From Nitratireductor mangrovi (GTDB lineage Bacteria; Pseudomonadota; Alphaproteobacteria; Rhizobiales; Rhizobiaceae), in contig NZ_CP042301.2 in assembly GCF_007922615.2 (NCBI RefSeq), positions 2,914,001 through 2,978,000 of the forward strand: DNA of 64,000 bases, read 5' to 3'. The notes under the pieces are model-generated. The model was not told the DNA's origin. It worked only from the letters and a program-made list of their open reading frames with translations, and ran no database searches. The position numbers and the translations under genes were made by a program. Shown here one piece after another: positions 17,794 to 28,751 of the stretch. Each line of letters begins with the position of its first letter. Positions within the stretch are counted from its first letter, which is position 1.

Positions 17794-19614
17794 CTACTCA
17801 GCCTCGAAGCGGGCTACCGACAGGAAGGTTACCGCGTTTCCCGCGAAACGAGCCGGGTCGGGTTCGCCCGGCTCCGGCTGGAAGCCGCCTGTATAGACCT
17901 GCGTAGGTGCGATGCGGATGGCGCTGTGGGCCAGAGACGGCGTCTTGGCGCTGGAGATGGCACGAGTCACACGGCCCGCTGTTTCGAGCGCCCAGCGCGC
18001 CTGTACATCCTCAATCGGCAAGGTGACGATACGGCGATCGCCCTTGGCGTCGGACGGTCCCGGCTTTGCCGATTTCTGCGTCGTGCGCACGGACGGTGCA
18101 ATCACATCTTCCGGCTTGCTGTCGCCGGTGCTTGCGAGCAGCAGCGCGCGTTGCGTGTCAGGCGCAATCGCCAGACGGTTGCGCTTCTCTGGGATCGGCC
18201 CTGTGGTGCCGGTAATCTCCTCACGCAGCCGGTCGCCCGGGCGTGGCTCGGGCAATGCCGCGATGATTTCTTCTAGAGGCCCGCCACCAGGACGGAATTT
18301 CGGGATCGGAGCGAAAGCCGCCAAGACCAGTTGACGCTGCTCCTTCTCCTCTTCCTTGTCGGCCGCGATCAGCCGGGCACTCTTCTCAATGATCGCACCG
18401 ATCGCCGATTTGCGGATTTCCGCGGCCGCATCACCATCTTCCTGCGGCCGAGCCGCGGCGAGGGCTGCGGCGACCGCCTGCGCCTGTCCGGGACGCGTCG
18501 CGGGCAGTGGTACGCCATAGGCCAGCGCCTCGCCGTCCTTGGTTTCGGCGTCATCCGCAACAGACGCGAGCGCGAACGCCTGGCCGGTGTCGGTCTGCGG
18601 ACGCGGAGCGAACGCGGGAACCGGGATACTGCGTTGCGGCAACGCAGCCAGAATGGTTTCGGGCGTTTCCTCGGTCTTTTCGGGCTCAGGCGCCGGACGT
18701 GCCGGCTCAGGCGCCGCAGCAACGGCCACCCCCGGAAGCTCGTCCGCCGGCTTGGGCTTCGTCGGACCCTGCCGCCTTGTCGCGATCATGCCACGATCAA
18801 GAGGCTCCTGCGAAATGTTGCTGCTTTCGTTGTTGTCCTCTTCCTCGTCGGCGCCACCACCGAAGAGGTTGGCCAGCAGGCCGCCACCCGACGAGCCACC
18901 TCCGCCGGAAGCGTCGCCACGTGACGGCGTGTCGTCGCTGGTCCGCGCGATCTGGACCGTACCGCTCTTCTTCGACTTGTAGGCGGCGAGCGCCTGGTCA
19001 TAGCCGGGCAGCGGCTTGCCGTCAGTCGGCACGTGCAAGGTGCGTCCGTTGGGGAACACGGAGGCGAGTTCGCCTCTGCTCATCCGCGGCCAGTGGCGCA
19101 CGCTGCCGGTGTCGAAATGCACGAAAGGTGAGCCCGAGCGCGGATAATACCCGACGCCTCCAACGCCCAATTGCAGGCCGGCATTTCGCAGCTTCTTGAG
19201 CGAGACGCCGGGAATGTAGAAGTCCATCGCCTTGCCCAGCATATGCTGGCTTTTCTTGGCAACGCCGCGACCACGCTTGCGCAGCATCGAATTGGTCGCC
19301 GGCGACCGGTAGGCCGACACGACGTGAATATGGTCGCGCGCTCCAACCTTCTGATAGGCTTCCCAAACGACGTCGAGCAGGCGCGGGTCCATCTTGGTCG
19401 GCTCGTTGCGCCTCCAGTCGCGCAGGAACCGATTGATCTGATTCAACCCCGAGGACAGGTAGCGCCCGTTGCGCTTGTAGGTTATCTCGGCGCGTTCCTT
19501 GGTATGTATGAAGTAGAGCTTGAGCGTCCGCGTTTCCGCGTGCGCGGCACCGGCCGAGAAAACGAAGCAAACCGCAATCAGCAAAATCGCCCGGTGAAAA
19601 GGGCGCAAAAGCAT
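17794..19614 (-). CDS. DUF882/M15-like murein peptidase (YcbK type) with long low-complexity tail
   Basis: Exported protein, 606 residues from the chosen ATG. A signal peptide (LIAVCFVFSAGAAHAE) leads to a DUF882 domain (residues ~30-190) of the M15 D,D-carboxypeptidase fold, with HIHVVSAYRSPATN, the zinc-binding SQHMLGKAMDFYIPG (His and Asp) and FVHFDTG (His). In E. coli the relative MepK (YcbK) cuts peptidoglycan cross-links. The remaining ~400 residues are Pro/Ala/Glu-rich, with no recognised domain, and likely disordered or wall-spanning. The frame is open to a TTG at 19698, so the start is uncertain; the ATG at 19614 leaves a proper signal peptide. A near-consensus CtrA box lies upstream. 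Confidence 0.82.
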   Translation of the reverse strand: MLLRPFHRAILLIAVCFVFSAGAAHAETRTLKLYFIHTKERAEITYKRNGRYLSSGLNQINRFLRDWRRNEPTKMDPRLLDVVWEAYQKVGARDHIHVVSAYRSPATNSMLRKRGRGVAKKSQHMLGKAMDFYIPGVSLKKLRNAGLQLGVGGVGYYPRSGSPFVHFDTGSVRHWPRMSRGELASVFPNGRTLHVPTDGKPLPGYDQALAAYKSKKSGTVQIARTSDDTPSRGDASGGGGSSGGGLLANLFGGGADEEEDNNESSNISQEPLDRGMIATRRQGPTKPKPADELPGVAVAAAPEPARPAPEPEKTEETPETILAALPQRSIPVPAFAPRPQTDTGQAFALASVADDAETKDGEALAYGVPLPATRPGQAQAVAAALAAARPQEDGDAAAEIRKSAIGAIIEKSARLIAADKEEEKEQRQLVLAAFAPIPKFRPGGGPLEEIIAALPEPRPGDRLREEITGTTGPIPEKRNRLAIAPDTQRALLLASTGDSKPEDVIAPSVRTTQKSAKPGPSDAKGDRRIVTLPIEDVQARWALETAGRVTRAISSAKTPSLAHSAIRIAPTQVYTGGFQPEPGEPDPARFAGNAVTFLSVARFEAE

Positions 19615-19735
19615 GCCGAATCGCCATCCGCCGATGGAAGTCTGGTCGTTCAAATCAAGAGGCCTTGTTGGCTTTGAAGTGTCCCCGGAAGACCGCAAGA
19701 CGCACTCCGTTGCGTCCGACTATCATTCCTAATGG

Positions 19736-19750
19736 TTAATCGACGCTTAT
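19736..19750. promoter_or_regulatory. Near-consensus CtrA box upstream of DUF882 gene
   Basis: TTAA (19736-19739) and TTAT (19747-19750) are 7 bases apart, one mismatch from the CtrA consensus TTAA-N7-TTAA. It sits about 120 bases upstream of the murein-peptidase ATG on the minus strand, which suits CtrA control of cell-wall genes, but the match is imperfect. Confidence 0.25.
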
Positions 19751-19829
19751 TGAAGGTGAAATGCGGTCACACGATGGCAGAATTCGGACGCCCGCGGAAC
19801 GATCAGTATCAAGGTAAACCAATATTTTA

Positions 19830-19846
19830 CACCGGAAATGCCGGTG
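19830..19846 (-). terminator. Weak hairpin after NtrC-type regulator gene
   Basis: CACCGG (19830-19835) and CCGGTG (19841-19846) form a 6-bp stem with a 5-base loop directly after the regulator's stop codon on the minus strand. The following bases (TAAAATATT on that strand) are AT-rich but not a clean U-run, so a weak terminator is possible. Confidence 0.3.
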
Positions 19847-19852
19847 CCGGGG

Positions 19853-21367
<1,515 letters not shown>

Positions 21368-21508
21368 GGCGATGGCGAGTGCTGCAGTGATCCGAAATTG
21401 GTGTCTGGATCATAGTGGCACACCCATCTAAATAGGGGCTCAACAAAGCCGGTGAACAAACCCTTTCCCGGCCCGCGAGCCTGCATCCCTGACCGCGAGG
21501 AAGTCCGC

Positions 21509-23371
21509 ATGCGCGCCATGACCGAGAAATTCCCGGCCGCTTCGGCCACCTCCGCGCCGCGTGGAACCGCGTCCGCCGAAGGTCAACCGCGGCTCGGTGA
21601 CTTGCCCGAGTGGAACCTGGGCGACCTCTATGCCGGCATGGAAGCCGAAGAGCTGACGCGTGACCTCGAGCGCGGCAGGGCGGAAGCGGAAGCTTTCGAG
21701 GCGCGCTGGCGTGGCAAGCTCTCGGACGCGGCCGCCAAGCCTGGGCCGAACGGGCTTGGCGAGGCAATCGCCGGTTACGAGGCGTTGGAGGAGTTGATCG
21801 GCCGCATCGTCTCGTATGCAAGCCTGGTCTATGCCGGCGACACCAGCGATCCGAAGCGCGCCAAGCTTTATGGCGACATCCAGGAGCGGATGACCGACGC
21901 CAGCGCTCACCTGCTGTTTTTCCCGCTCGAACTGAACAAGATCGACGAAGCGCTGGTCGACGAAGCGCTTGCCGCCGACCCGGCATTCGGCCGCTATCGC
22001 CCATGGATCGTCGACTTGCGTAAGGACAAGCCCTATCAACTCGAAGACCGGGTGGAGCAGCTCTTCCACGAGAAATCGGTGACCGGGCGCGGAGCCTGGA
22101 ACCGGTTGTTCGACGAGACGATGACGGCCTTGCGCTTCGATGTCGATGGCCGCGAACTGACGCTCGAACCGACCTTGAACCTGTTGCAGGACCCCGACGG
22201 CGGCAAGCGCAAGGCAGCCGCCGATGCCCTCGCGGAAACTTTCAAGGCCAATCTGCGCGTCTTCACGCTGATCACCAACACGCTGGCCAAGGACAAGGAA
22301 ATCTCCGACCGCTGGCGCGGGTTTGCCGACATCGCCGACTCGCGCCACCTGGCCAACCGGGTCGAGCGGCCCGTCGTCGACGCGCTCGCCGAGGCCGTGC
22401 AGGGGGCCTATCCGCGCTTGTCACATCGCTACTATGCGATGAAGGCGCGCTGGTTGGGCTTCGAGGCGCTCAACCATTGGGACCGCAACGCACCACTCCC
22501 GGAAAGCCCGCAGGCGGTGATTGGCTGGGACGAAGCCAAGGAGACGGTGCTTTCGGCTTATCGTGGTTTCGCCCCGGAGATGGCCGACATCGCCGCGACT
22601 TTTTTCGACAGGCGCTGGATCGACGCGCCCGTTCGCCCCGGCAAAGCGCCCGGCGCGTTCGCTCACCCCACCGTGCCGTCGGTCCACCCCTATGTGCTCT
22701 TGAATTATATGGGCAAGCCGCGCGACGTCATGACGCTTGCCCACGAACTGGGGCACGGCGTGCATCAGGTACTGGCCGGCAAGCAGGGCGCCCTGATGGC
22801 CTCAACGCCGCTGACGCTCGCCGAGACGGCGTCGGTCTTCGGCGAGATGCTGACGTTCCGCTCGCTCCTCGAGCGCACCACCGACCGGCGCGAACGCAAG
22901 GCAATGCTCGCCCAGAAGGTCGAGGACATGATCAACACGGTGGTGCGCCAGATCGCGTTCTACGCTTTCGAGCGAAAGGTGCATTGCGAGCGCCGCAAGG
23001 GCGAACTGACCTCCGATCAGCTCGGCGAGTTCTGGCTCGAGGTGCAGCGCGAAAGCCTCGGGCCGGCGATCCGCCTGCGCGATGGCTACGAAGTCTTCTG
23101 GAGCTATATTCCGCACTTCGTCCACGCGCCGTTCTATGTCTACGCATACGCCTTCGGGGATTGCCTCGTGAACTCGCTGTTCGCCGTCTATCAGAATGCG
23201 GAGCGCGGTTTTCAGGAAAAATATTTCGACCTCTTGCGTGCCGGGGGAACCAAGCATCATTCCGAGCTTCTGGAGCCTTTCGGCCTCGATGCCTCCGATC
23301 CCGCCTTCTGGGACAAGGGCCTGTCGATGATCGAGGGACTGATCGACGAACTCGAGGCGATGGACGGCTGA
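21509..23371 (+). CDS. pepF: Oligoendopeptidase F-like M3 metallopeptidase
   Basis: Cytosolic zinc endopeptidase (620 residues) that trims short peptides. The zinc site is MTLAHELGHGVHQVL (HExxH) with a downstream Glu in LAETASVFGEMLTF; the N-terminal helical half (WNLGDLYAGMEAEEL, YASLVYAGDTSDPK) is typical of the PepF/M3B group, and VHPYVLLNYMGK precedes the active site. The frame opens with a GTG at 21452, but GAGGAAG lies just upstream of the ATG at 21509 (MRAMTEKFP), so that is the better start. A DUF3445 gene follows after 14 bases, suggesting one transcript. Confidence 0.92.
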   Translation: MRAMTEKFPAASATSAPRGTASAEGQPRLGDLPEWNLGDLYAGMEAEELTRDLERGRAEAEAFEARWRGKLSDAAAKPGPNGLGEAIAGYEALEELIGRIVSYASLVYAGDTSDPKRAKLYGDIQERMTDASAHLLFFPLELNKIDEALVDEALAADPAFGRYRPWIVDLRKDKPYQLEDRVEQLFHEKSVTGRGAWNRLFDETMTALRFDVDGRELTLEPTLNLLQDPDGGKRKAAADALAETFKANLRVFTLITNTLAKDKEISDRWRGFADIADSRHLANRVERPVVDALAEAVQGAYPRLSHRYYAMKARWLGFEALNHWDRNAPLPESPQAVIGWDEAKETVLSAYRGFAPEMADIAATFFDRRWIDAPVRPGKAPGAFAHPTVPSVHPYVLLNYMGKPRDVMTLAHELGHGVHQVLAGKQGALMASTPLTLAETASVFGEMLTFRSLLERTTDRRERKAMLAQKVEDMINTVVRQIAFYAFERKVHCERRKGELTSDQLGEFWLEVQRESLGPAIRLRDGYEVFWSYIPHFVHAPFYVYAYAFGDCLVNSLFAVYQNAERGFQEKYFDLLRAGGTKHHSELLEPFGLDASDPAFWDKGLSMIEGLIDELEAMDG

Positions 23372-23385
23372 ACGACAGCACGGTC

Positions 23386-24306
23386 ATGCACACGCCCTAT
23401 GACGGGTCGTCTCGTCCTTTCACGATCGGCCTCACCCCGCTTCGTCCGACCGGCTGGATCGAAATCGACGAGCACTACGAGGCCTGGCTGGCGGGGAAAA
23501 GGCGGCTGCTGGCGGAGCGCCGCAATACCGTCTTCGTCGAGGAGCCGGGCACCCGCGAAGCACAGGGCGAAGCACTGGAACGGATCTGCAGCCACCTCGT
23601 GGCAGGATTCCCGGCGATCTTCCCCGGCACGCGCCAATGGGAGGCGGCACTCGCGGCGATGGACCGGGAACTTGGCGCCGGGCATGCGCCCCTGGTGGCG
23701 GCCTCACTTCTCGTCCAGGAAGACCTTGTCCTCATGCGAAAGGGCGAGGCCGGCTGGCGGCTCGCCGCGGGCTCGGTCTGCTTTCCGTCGTCGTGGACGC
23801 TGACGGAAAAATTCGCGCGACCTATCGAGGACATCCACGCGCCAGTGCCGCAATTCGGCCGCGGCACGCGGGCCGCACTGCTGATCAACCGCATTTTCGA
23901 CAGTCTGAAGCCGGAACAGCCGGTCGAACGTCTGAACTGGTCACTGCAGACCGACGACCTGCTTCACAGGCCTTTGTCAGCTCAAGCGCGAGAGGGACGG
24001 ATCGGAAGCCGGACGCCATCCTTTCCAGCAAATGATCCCATCGCTGCCGCCTTCATCCGCGTCGAGCGCCAGACGCTCACCAAGCTGCCACTCTCCGGCG
24101 ACATCCTGTTCACCATCCGCATTCACCTCGACCCTATGACGGTGATCGGACGGCATCCGCAAAGGCAGCGCATCGCCGCGTCATTTGCCGAACAACTGGC
24201 AGCGCTCGATGACGCACAACTGGACTACAAGGGCCTTACAGCGGATCGCGATCGCCTGGTGGCCAGCCTTCGGACGATAGCGGAGGACGGAGATCTCCTC
24301 GGCTAG
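23386..24306 (+). CDS. DUF3445 haem-dependent oxidative N-demethylase-like protein
   Basis: A 306-residue protein of DUF3445, a family that includes haem-dependent oxidative N-demethylase (HODM-like) proteins of unusual fold. Conserved stretches are GLTPLRPTGWIEIDEHY, the domain core AGSVCFPSSWTLTEKFARPIEDIHAPVP and FTIRIHLDP. His and Cys residues available for haem binding occur, but I cannot assign the axial ligand. It begins 14 bases after pepF, so co-expression is likely although a biochemical link is not obvious. The other subunits of the dimethylamine-oxidising system (flavoprotein, ferredoxin) are not nearby, so the substrate is open. Confidence 0.82.
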   Translation: MHTPYDGSSRPFTIGLTPLRPTGWIEIDEHYEAWLAGKRRLLAERRNTVFVEEPGTREAQGEALERICSHLVAGFPAIFPGTRQWEAALAAMDRELGAGHAPLVAASLLVQEDLVLMRKGEAGWRLAAGSVCFPSSWTLTEKFARPIEDIHAPVPQFGRGTRAALLINRIFDSLKPEQPVERLNWSLQTDDLLHRPLSAQAREGRIGSRTPSFPANDPIAAAFIRVERQTLTKLPLSGDILFTIRIHLDPMTVIGRHPQRQRIAASFAEQLAALDDAQLDYKGLTADRDRLVASLRTIAEDGDLLG

Positions 24307-24593
24307 ATGCCGGAGCCGAACAGTTCCTCGCCCTCTTCCCAAGGGGCGGGCATCGGTGCCGCGCCGGCCCTGGGCAAAGGCATCCAGCATTTCAGCTCCG
24401 GCTCGGCATAGCTGAACACCTGTCCTGGGTGGGAATCAGCCGAGCGCCAGCCTTCCATGCCGTACTGGTCGGCACGAGCCCAATGGGCGACGTCCACTTC
24501 TGCCGGCCCCTGCTCGGACGAGCGGACCGTCACCAGAATGCGGGTCCCGTCTTTCGGCGCGGTTTCCATCCGACGCCAGCCCGTTGCATCCAT
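24303..24593 (-). CDS. Small DUF551-like protein
   Basis: A 96-residue protein with the start WRRMETAPKDGTRILVTV, a pattern shared with many phage-borne and rhizobial DUF551-like proteins (WxPIxTAPKDGT). There are many Trp residues and no membrane segment or signal peptide. Its role is unknown. It converges with and overlaps the DUF3445 stop by 4 bases and is about 95 bases after ilvD on the same strand. The motif supports a real gene although its size is small. Confidence 0.72.
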   Translation of the reverse strand: MDATGWRRMETAPKDGTRILVTVRSSEQGPAEVDVAHWARADQYGMEGWRSADSHPGQVFSYAEPELKCWMPLPRAGAAPMPAPWEEGEELFGSGI

Positions 24594-24687
24594 CTCGGTC
24601 CTCCCTCTACGGAGAAACTCTAGGCCACGACCGGCGACGCTGCAACGCGGCTGAAGGCGCTGAAAGCTGCACCCTCACTGCACGAAC

Positions 24688-26523
24688 CTATTCCGGCAGG
24701 ACGCGCACCGCACCCTTGTCGGCACTGGCTGCAAACGCCGCATAGGCCTTGAGCGCAGTCGTCACGTTACGCTTGCGTGGACCGGCCGGCCTCCAGCCCT
24801 TGGCGTCCTGCTCGGCACGCCGGCTGGCCAGTTCGGCATCCGAGACCATGAGGTTGACGGTGCGGTTGGGGATGTCGATCTCGATCGTGTCGCCGTCCCG
24901 CACCAGCCCGATGGCACCGCCGCCCGCCGCCTCCGGCGAGACATGGCCGATGGAGAGCCCGGAGGTGCCGCCGGAAAAGCGACCGTCGGTCAAAAGTGCG
25001 CAGGCCTTTCCCAGCCCCTTCGATTTCAGGTAGCTGGTCGGGTACAGCATCTCCTGCATGCCCGGCCCGCCCTTCGGCCCCTCGTAGCGAATGACGACAA
25101 CGTCGCCGGCCTTCACTTCATTGCCGAGGATACCCTTCACGGCAGCGTCCTGGCTTTCGAAGACCTTCGCCGGCCCGGAGAACGTCAGGATCGATTCGTC
25201 GACGCCCGCCGTCTTCACGACGCAGCCGTCGAGCGCGATGTTGCCCTTAAGCACAGCGAGCCCGCCATCCTTTGAGAACGGGTGTTCGGGTGAACGGATG
25301 ACACCAGCCTTGCGGTCGAGGTCGAGTTCTTTCCAGCGATTGGCCTGGCTGAAAGCCTGGGTGGTGCGCACGCCGCCGGGAGCCGCCATGTAGAACTGGC
25401 GGACATTGTCGCTGTTGGTGCGCGACACATCCCACATGTCGAGCGCATCGCCGATCGTCACCGCGTGGACGGTCGGCTCCTCGCGGTTGATCAGCCCGCC
25501 GCGGTCGAGTTGGCCGAGAATGGCCATGATGCCGCCGGCGCGATGGACATCCTCGATGTGCACGTCGTTCTTGGCCGGCGCCACCTTGCACAGCACCGGC
25601 ACGCGGCGAGACAACGCGTCGATGTCATCCATGGTGAAGTCGATGCCGCCCTCATAGGCGGCAGCGAGGATATGCAGGACAGTATTCGTCGAACCGCCCA
25701 TGGCGATATCCAGCGCCATGGCATTTTCGAACGCCTTTTTGGTGGCGATGGAGCGCGGCAACGCGGTCTCGTCATCCTGCTCGTAGTAACGCCGAGCCAA
25801 GTCGACAATGAGGTGCCCCGCCTCGACAAACAGGCGTTTGCGGTCGGCGTGGGTGGCAAGCGTCGAGCCGTTGCCGGGCAGCGACAGACCGAGCGCCTCG
25901 GTCAGGCAGTTCATCGAATTGGCGGTGAACATGCCCGAGCACGAGCCGCAGGTCGGGCAGGCTGCCTCCTCGACCGCCTGCACTTCCTCATCGGTGTAGC
26001 TGTCGTCGGCAGCCACCACCATGGCGTCTATGAGGTCGAGCGCCTGGAGATTGCCCTTCACCAGCGCCTTGCCGGCTTCCATCGGGCCGCCCGAGACGAA
26101 CACGGCGGGAATGTTGAGCCGCATCGCCGCATTCAGCATTCCGGGCGTGATCTTGTCGCAATTGGATATGCAGACCATGGCATCGGCGCAATGCGCGTTG
26201 ACCATGTACTCGACCGCGTCGGAGATGACCTCGCGCGACGGCAGCGAATAAAGCATGCCGTCATGGCCCATGGCGATGCCGTCATCGACGGCGATCGTGT
26301 TGAATTCCTTGGCAACGCCGCCCGCAGCCTCGATCTCACGCGCGACGAGTTGACCGAGATCCTTGAGGTGTACATGCCCCGGCACGAACTGGGTGAAAGA
26401 ATTGACCACCGCGATAATCGGCTTGCCGAAATCGCCATCCTTCATGCCTGTCGCGCGCCAAAGACCGCGCGCGCCGGCCATGTTGCGGCCATGGGTGGTA
26501 GTGCGGGAGCGATAGGCGGGCAT
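24688..26523 (-). CDS. ilvD: Dihydroxy-acid dehydratase
   Basis: Cytosolic Fe-S enzyme (611 residues) that dehydrates dihydroxy-acids to 2-oxo-acids in valine, isoleucine and leucine synthesis. Signatures are present: [18 protein letters not shown] (cluster Cys, Asp-Lys), [19 protein letters not shown] (two cluster Cys), [21 protein letters not shown] near the C-terminus. The set of three Cys favours a [2Fe-2S] or [4Fe-4S] enzyme as usual for the family. Length is normal and the ATG at 26523 begins [20 protein letters not shown] as in homologues. It is transcribed alone, divergent from the TPR gene across a region with a 16-bp palindrome. Confidence 0.96.
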   Translation of the reverse strand: MPAYRSRTTTHGRNMAGARGLWRATGMKDGDFGKPIIAVVNSFTQFVPGHVHLKDLGQLVAREIEAAGGVAKEFNTIAVDDGIAMGHDGMLYSLPSREVISDAVEYMVNAHCADAMVCISNCDKITPGMLNAAMRLNIPAVFVSGGPMEAGKALVKGNLQALDLIDAMVVAADDSYTDEEVQAVEEAACPTCGSCSGMFTANSMNCLTEALGLSLPGNGSTLATHADRKRLFVEAGHLIVDLARRYYEQDDETALPRSIATKKAFENAMALDIAMGGSTNTVLHILAAAYEGGIDFTMDDIDALSRRVPVLCKVAPAKNDVHIEDVHRAGGIMAILGQLDRGGLINREEPTVHAVTIGDALDMWDVSRTNSDNVRQFYMAAPGGVRTTQAFSQANRWKELDLDRKAGVIRSPEHPFSKDGGLAVLKGNIALDGCVVKTAGVDESILTFSGPAKVFESQDAAVKGILGNEVKAGDVVVIRYEGPKGGPGMQEMLYPTSYLKSKGLGKACALLTDGRFSGGTSGLSIGHVSPEAAGGGAIGLVRDGDTIEIDIPNRTVNLMVSDAELASRRAEQDAKGWRPAGPRKRNVTTALKAYAAFAASADKGAVRVLPE

Positions 26524-26675
26524 GATGGTGTCCTGTCTGTTTGGCCTTCATTTAGCGCGGATTTGGCTGACCGCAAACCCACGGCGGGATTTGTGACGAG
26601 CAGCGCGGCAGTACCGTCGATCGAAATGGTCTGCGCAGGATGCGTTTCGCGCCGTCGACGTGCCGTATTTGATTT

Positions 26676-26691
26676 GCCAGCGATCGCTGGC
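26676..26691. promoter_or_regulatory. Perfect 16-bp palindrome between ilvD and TPR gene
   Basis: GCCAGCGATCGCTGGC is a perfect palindrome in the 236-base divergent region, 153 bases from the ilvD ATG and 69 bases before the TPR gene start. A second dyad, AAGGGTC/GACCCTT (26717-26738), lies just before the TPR ribosome site. These are candidate operator and mRNA hairpin respectively. Confidence 0.4.
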
Positions 26692-26759
26692 GGGCGGATA
26701 ATTGCTGCCGGCGTTAAAGGGTCGGTTCCAAGACCCTTCGCCCATCTGTGGAGGCTCGC

Positions 26760-28514
26760 ATGAGGTTTCACGTACTCCTGAAAAACGCAAGACTTCCCGC
26801 CCTGGTCCTCGCCGGTCTGGGAGCCGGCGCCGCGGCCGCCGCCTACAATGTCAGCGGTGATGCAGCACAGGCGCTCGCGCGCTCGCCGAGGTGCTTGCTG
26901 GCTGATATCCCCACGCAAGTCCAGTCTGCTGAAGCGGTCAAGGCTTACGAGGATGCCGAACCGCCGATCTGGGACGATCTTGGCAGTTTGACCTATCCGG
27001 TCACCACCGCGGTGCCGGATGCTCAGGCCTATTTCGACCAAGGTCTGCGCATGACCGCCAATTTCAACCATTCCGAAGCGCGGCGCGCTTTCCGAAAGGC
27101 GCAACGTCTCGATCCGACATGCGCCATGTGCTTTTTCGGCGAGGCCCTGGTGCTAGGGCCCAACATCAACGTGCCAATGCATCCCGACGCCAATCCAGTT
27201 GCCCTCGCTGCGCTGGAAAAGGCGCAATTGCTGGCGGTTGGAGCAAGCGAGAAGGAAGCCGACCTGATCGGCGCACTGGCAGTTCGCTATTCGCCCGACC
27301 CCGCAGCCGAACGGTCACAGCTCGACGCCGCCTTCGCTTCGGCAATGGCCGCGCTTTCCGATAAATATCCCGACGATCTGGAGTTCGCGGTGCTTGCGGC
27401 CGAAGCCGGCATGGACACGCAGCCCTGGGACTACTGGGAACCCGGCGGCGCGATGCCCAAGGGGCGAACCGCGGATGTGCAGAAGCGTCTCGAGCATGTC
27501 CTGGCGAAGGCTCCGGACCACCCGTGGGCAATTCATCTCTACATCCATTTGATGGAGGCTTCGGATCGGCCGGAGCGTGCCGAGCCCTATGCCGATCGTC
27601 TCGCCGCGCTGATGCCGGGCGCCGGGCACATCGTGCACATGCCAAGCCACATCTATTATCGCGTCGGCCGCTACGTCGACTCACTCGAGGCCAACAAGGC
27701 GGCTTCCGCGGTCGACGAAGCCTACATCAGCCAGACCGGCGCCATGGGCGTCTATCCGCTCGGCTACTACTCGCACAATATCCACTTCGTACTGGTTTCG
27801 GCCCAGCTTCTGGGGGAAACTGAAACAGTGCTCGCCCAAGCAGACAAGCTCGACAGATGGCTGACCAACGACGTCGCTGCAGCGATCCCGATCGCACAAC
27901 CAGTGAAGGCAGCGCCGTATTTCGCCTGGGCTCAGTACAGCGAACCCGAAAGCGTCTTGGCGCTGTCCGAACCGCCAGGTGCACCACCCTACGTCAAGGC
28001 CATGTGGCACTATGCGCGCGGCGTGGCGCTCGCCGCCGGAAAGGACTTTGCCGGTGCCGCCGCTGAGGCGGATGCCATCAAGGTCATCGCCAATAAAACT
28101 GACTGGGCGGCGCTAGATGCTTGGGCGATCCCGGCGCGTCCTGTGCTGGCGGTCGCAGAAACGGTTGTTCGGGCGCGCATCGAGCAGCAAAAGGGCGACG
28201 ACACGGCCGCCATCGAACTCTGGCGCAAAGCCGCCGAGATCGAGGATACGATCCCCTACATGGAACCGCCATTCTGGTACTACCCGGTCCGTCAATCGCT
28301 TGGCGCCGCACTGCTCAGGCAAGGCGACGCCCAAGCTGCCACCCAGGCGTTCAAGGCAGCGCTCGAACATGCCCGCGGCAGCGCGTGGGCGCTATACGGC
28401 CTGCAGCAGGCAGCCAAGGCCTCTGGCGACACCGTCGGCGAACAGAACGCCACGGCTGCGCTTGCCAAGGCGTGGCGCGGCGATCCCGGCCTGCTCGCAT
28501 TAGATCGACTCTAG
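26760..28514 (+). CDS. Exported TPR-repeat protein
   Basis: A 584-residue protein with an N-terminal hydrophobic/signal segment (ALVLAGLGAGAAAAAY) and multiple tetratricopeptide-like helices: FNHSEARRAFRKAQRLDPTCAMC, APDHPWAIHLYIHLMEASD, ADRLAALMPGAGHIVHMPSHIYYRVG, GDAQAATQAFKAALEHARG. TPR proteins serve as scaffolds; the partner here is unknown. The conserved CxxC near residue 120 (PTCAMCFFG) recalls proteins of this family with a redox or metal link. GGAGG 7 bases before the ATG at 26760 settles the start over a GTG 12 bases upstream. A strong hairpin follows the stop. Confidence 0.82.
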   Translation: MRFHVLLKNARLPALVLAGLGAGAAAAAYNVSGDAAQALARSPRCLLADIPTQVQSAEAVKAYEDAEPPIWDDLGSLTYPVTTAVPDAQAYFDQGLRMTANFNHSEARRAFRKAQRLDPTCAMCFFGEALVLGPNINVPMHPDANPVALAALEKAQLLAVGASEKEADLIGALAVRYSPDPAAERSQLDAAFASAMAALSDKYPDDLEFAVLAAEAGMDTQPWDYWEPGGAMPKGRTADVQKRLEHVLAKAPDHPWAIHLYIHLMEASDRPERAEPYADRLAALMPGAGHIVHMPSHIYYRVGRYVDSLEANKAASAVDEAYISQTGAMGVYPLGYYSHNIHFVLVSAQLLGETETVLAQADKLDRWLTNDVAAAIPIAQPVKAAPYFAWAQYSEPESVLALSEPPGAPPYVKAMWHYARGVALAAGKDFAGAAAEADAIKVIANKTDWAALDAWAIPARPVLAVAETVVRARIEQQKGDDTAAIELWRKAAEIEDTIPYMEPPFWYYPVRQSLGAALLRQGDAQAATQAFKAALEHARGSAWALYGLQQAAKASGDTVGEQNATAALAKAWRGDPGLLALDRL

Positions 28515-28521
28515 CCTCCGC

Positions 28522-28550
28522 ATCCGGCGCCAAATCTTTTGGCGCCGGAT
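28522..28550 (+). terminator. Strong hairpin after TPR gene
   Basis: A 13-bp perfect stem (ATCCGGCGCCAAA, 28522-28534, and its complement, 28538-28550) with a 3-base loop lies 8 bases after the TPR stop. There is no following T-run, so it is either a terminator of the L-shaped type or an mRNA-stabilising hairpin. Confidence 0.5.
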
Positions 28551-28591
28551 CGCGCATGTCATCTGCCACCTCGGCAAAGGCTGGCCACGGC

Positions 28592-28719
28592 GCAACTCTT
28601 CGCGAGTTGCAACGCAAGAGTGGCGACCGTCTTTGCAACTCGCAACGTGCTGCGCGGCTTCGCTTTGCGGCTTTTCGCTTTATTGTGACACTCGTTTGTG
28701 TTTTAGCCGCCAACGAGTG
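28592..28719 (+). promoter_or_regulatory. Dyad-rich upstream region of homospermidine synthase
   Basis: The 200 bases between the hairpin and hss have no gene. They hold a dyad GCAACTC (28592-28598)/GAGTTGC (28604-28610) with a 5-base loop, a second copy of the GCAACTC word further on (around 28635), and an 8-bp dyad CACTCGTT (28689-28696)/AACGAGTG (28712-28719) 33 bases before the ATG. ATTGTGACA appears here (28682-28690) and also, in the reading direction of odc, in that gene's promoter. Function is inferred only: operators or a polyamine-responsive leader. Confidence 0.35.
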
Positions 28720-28751
28720 CGATCGCGACAACCCGACATGAGGGCTCCTCA

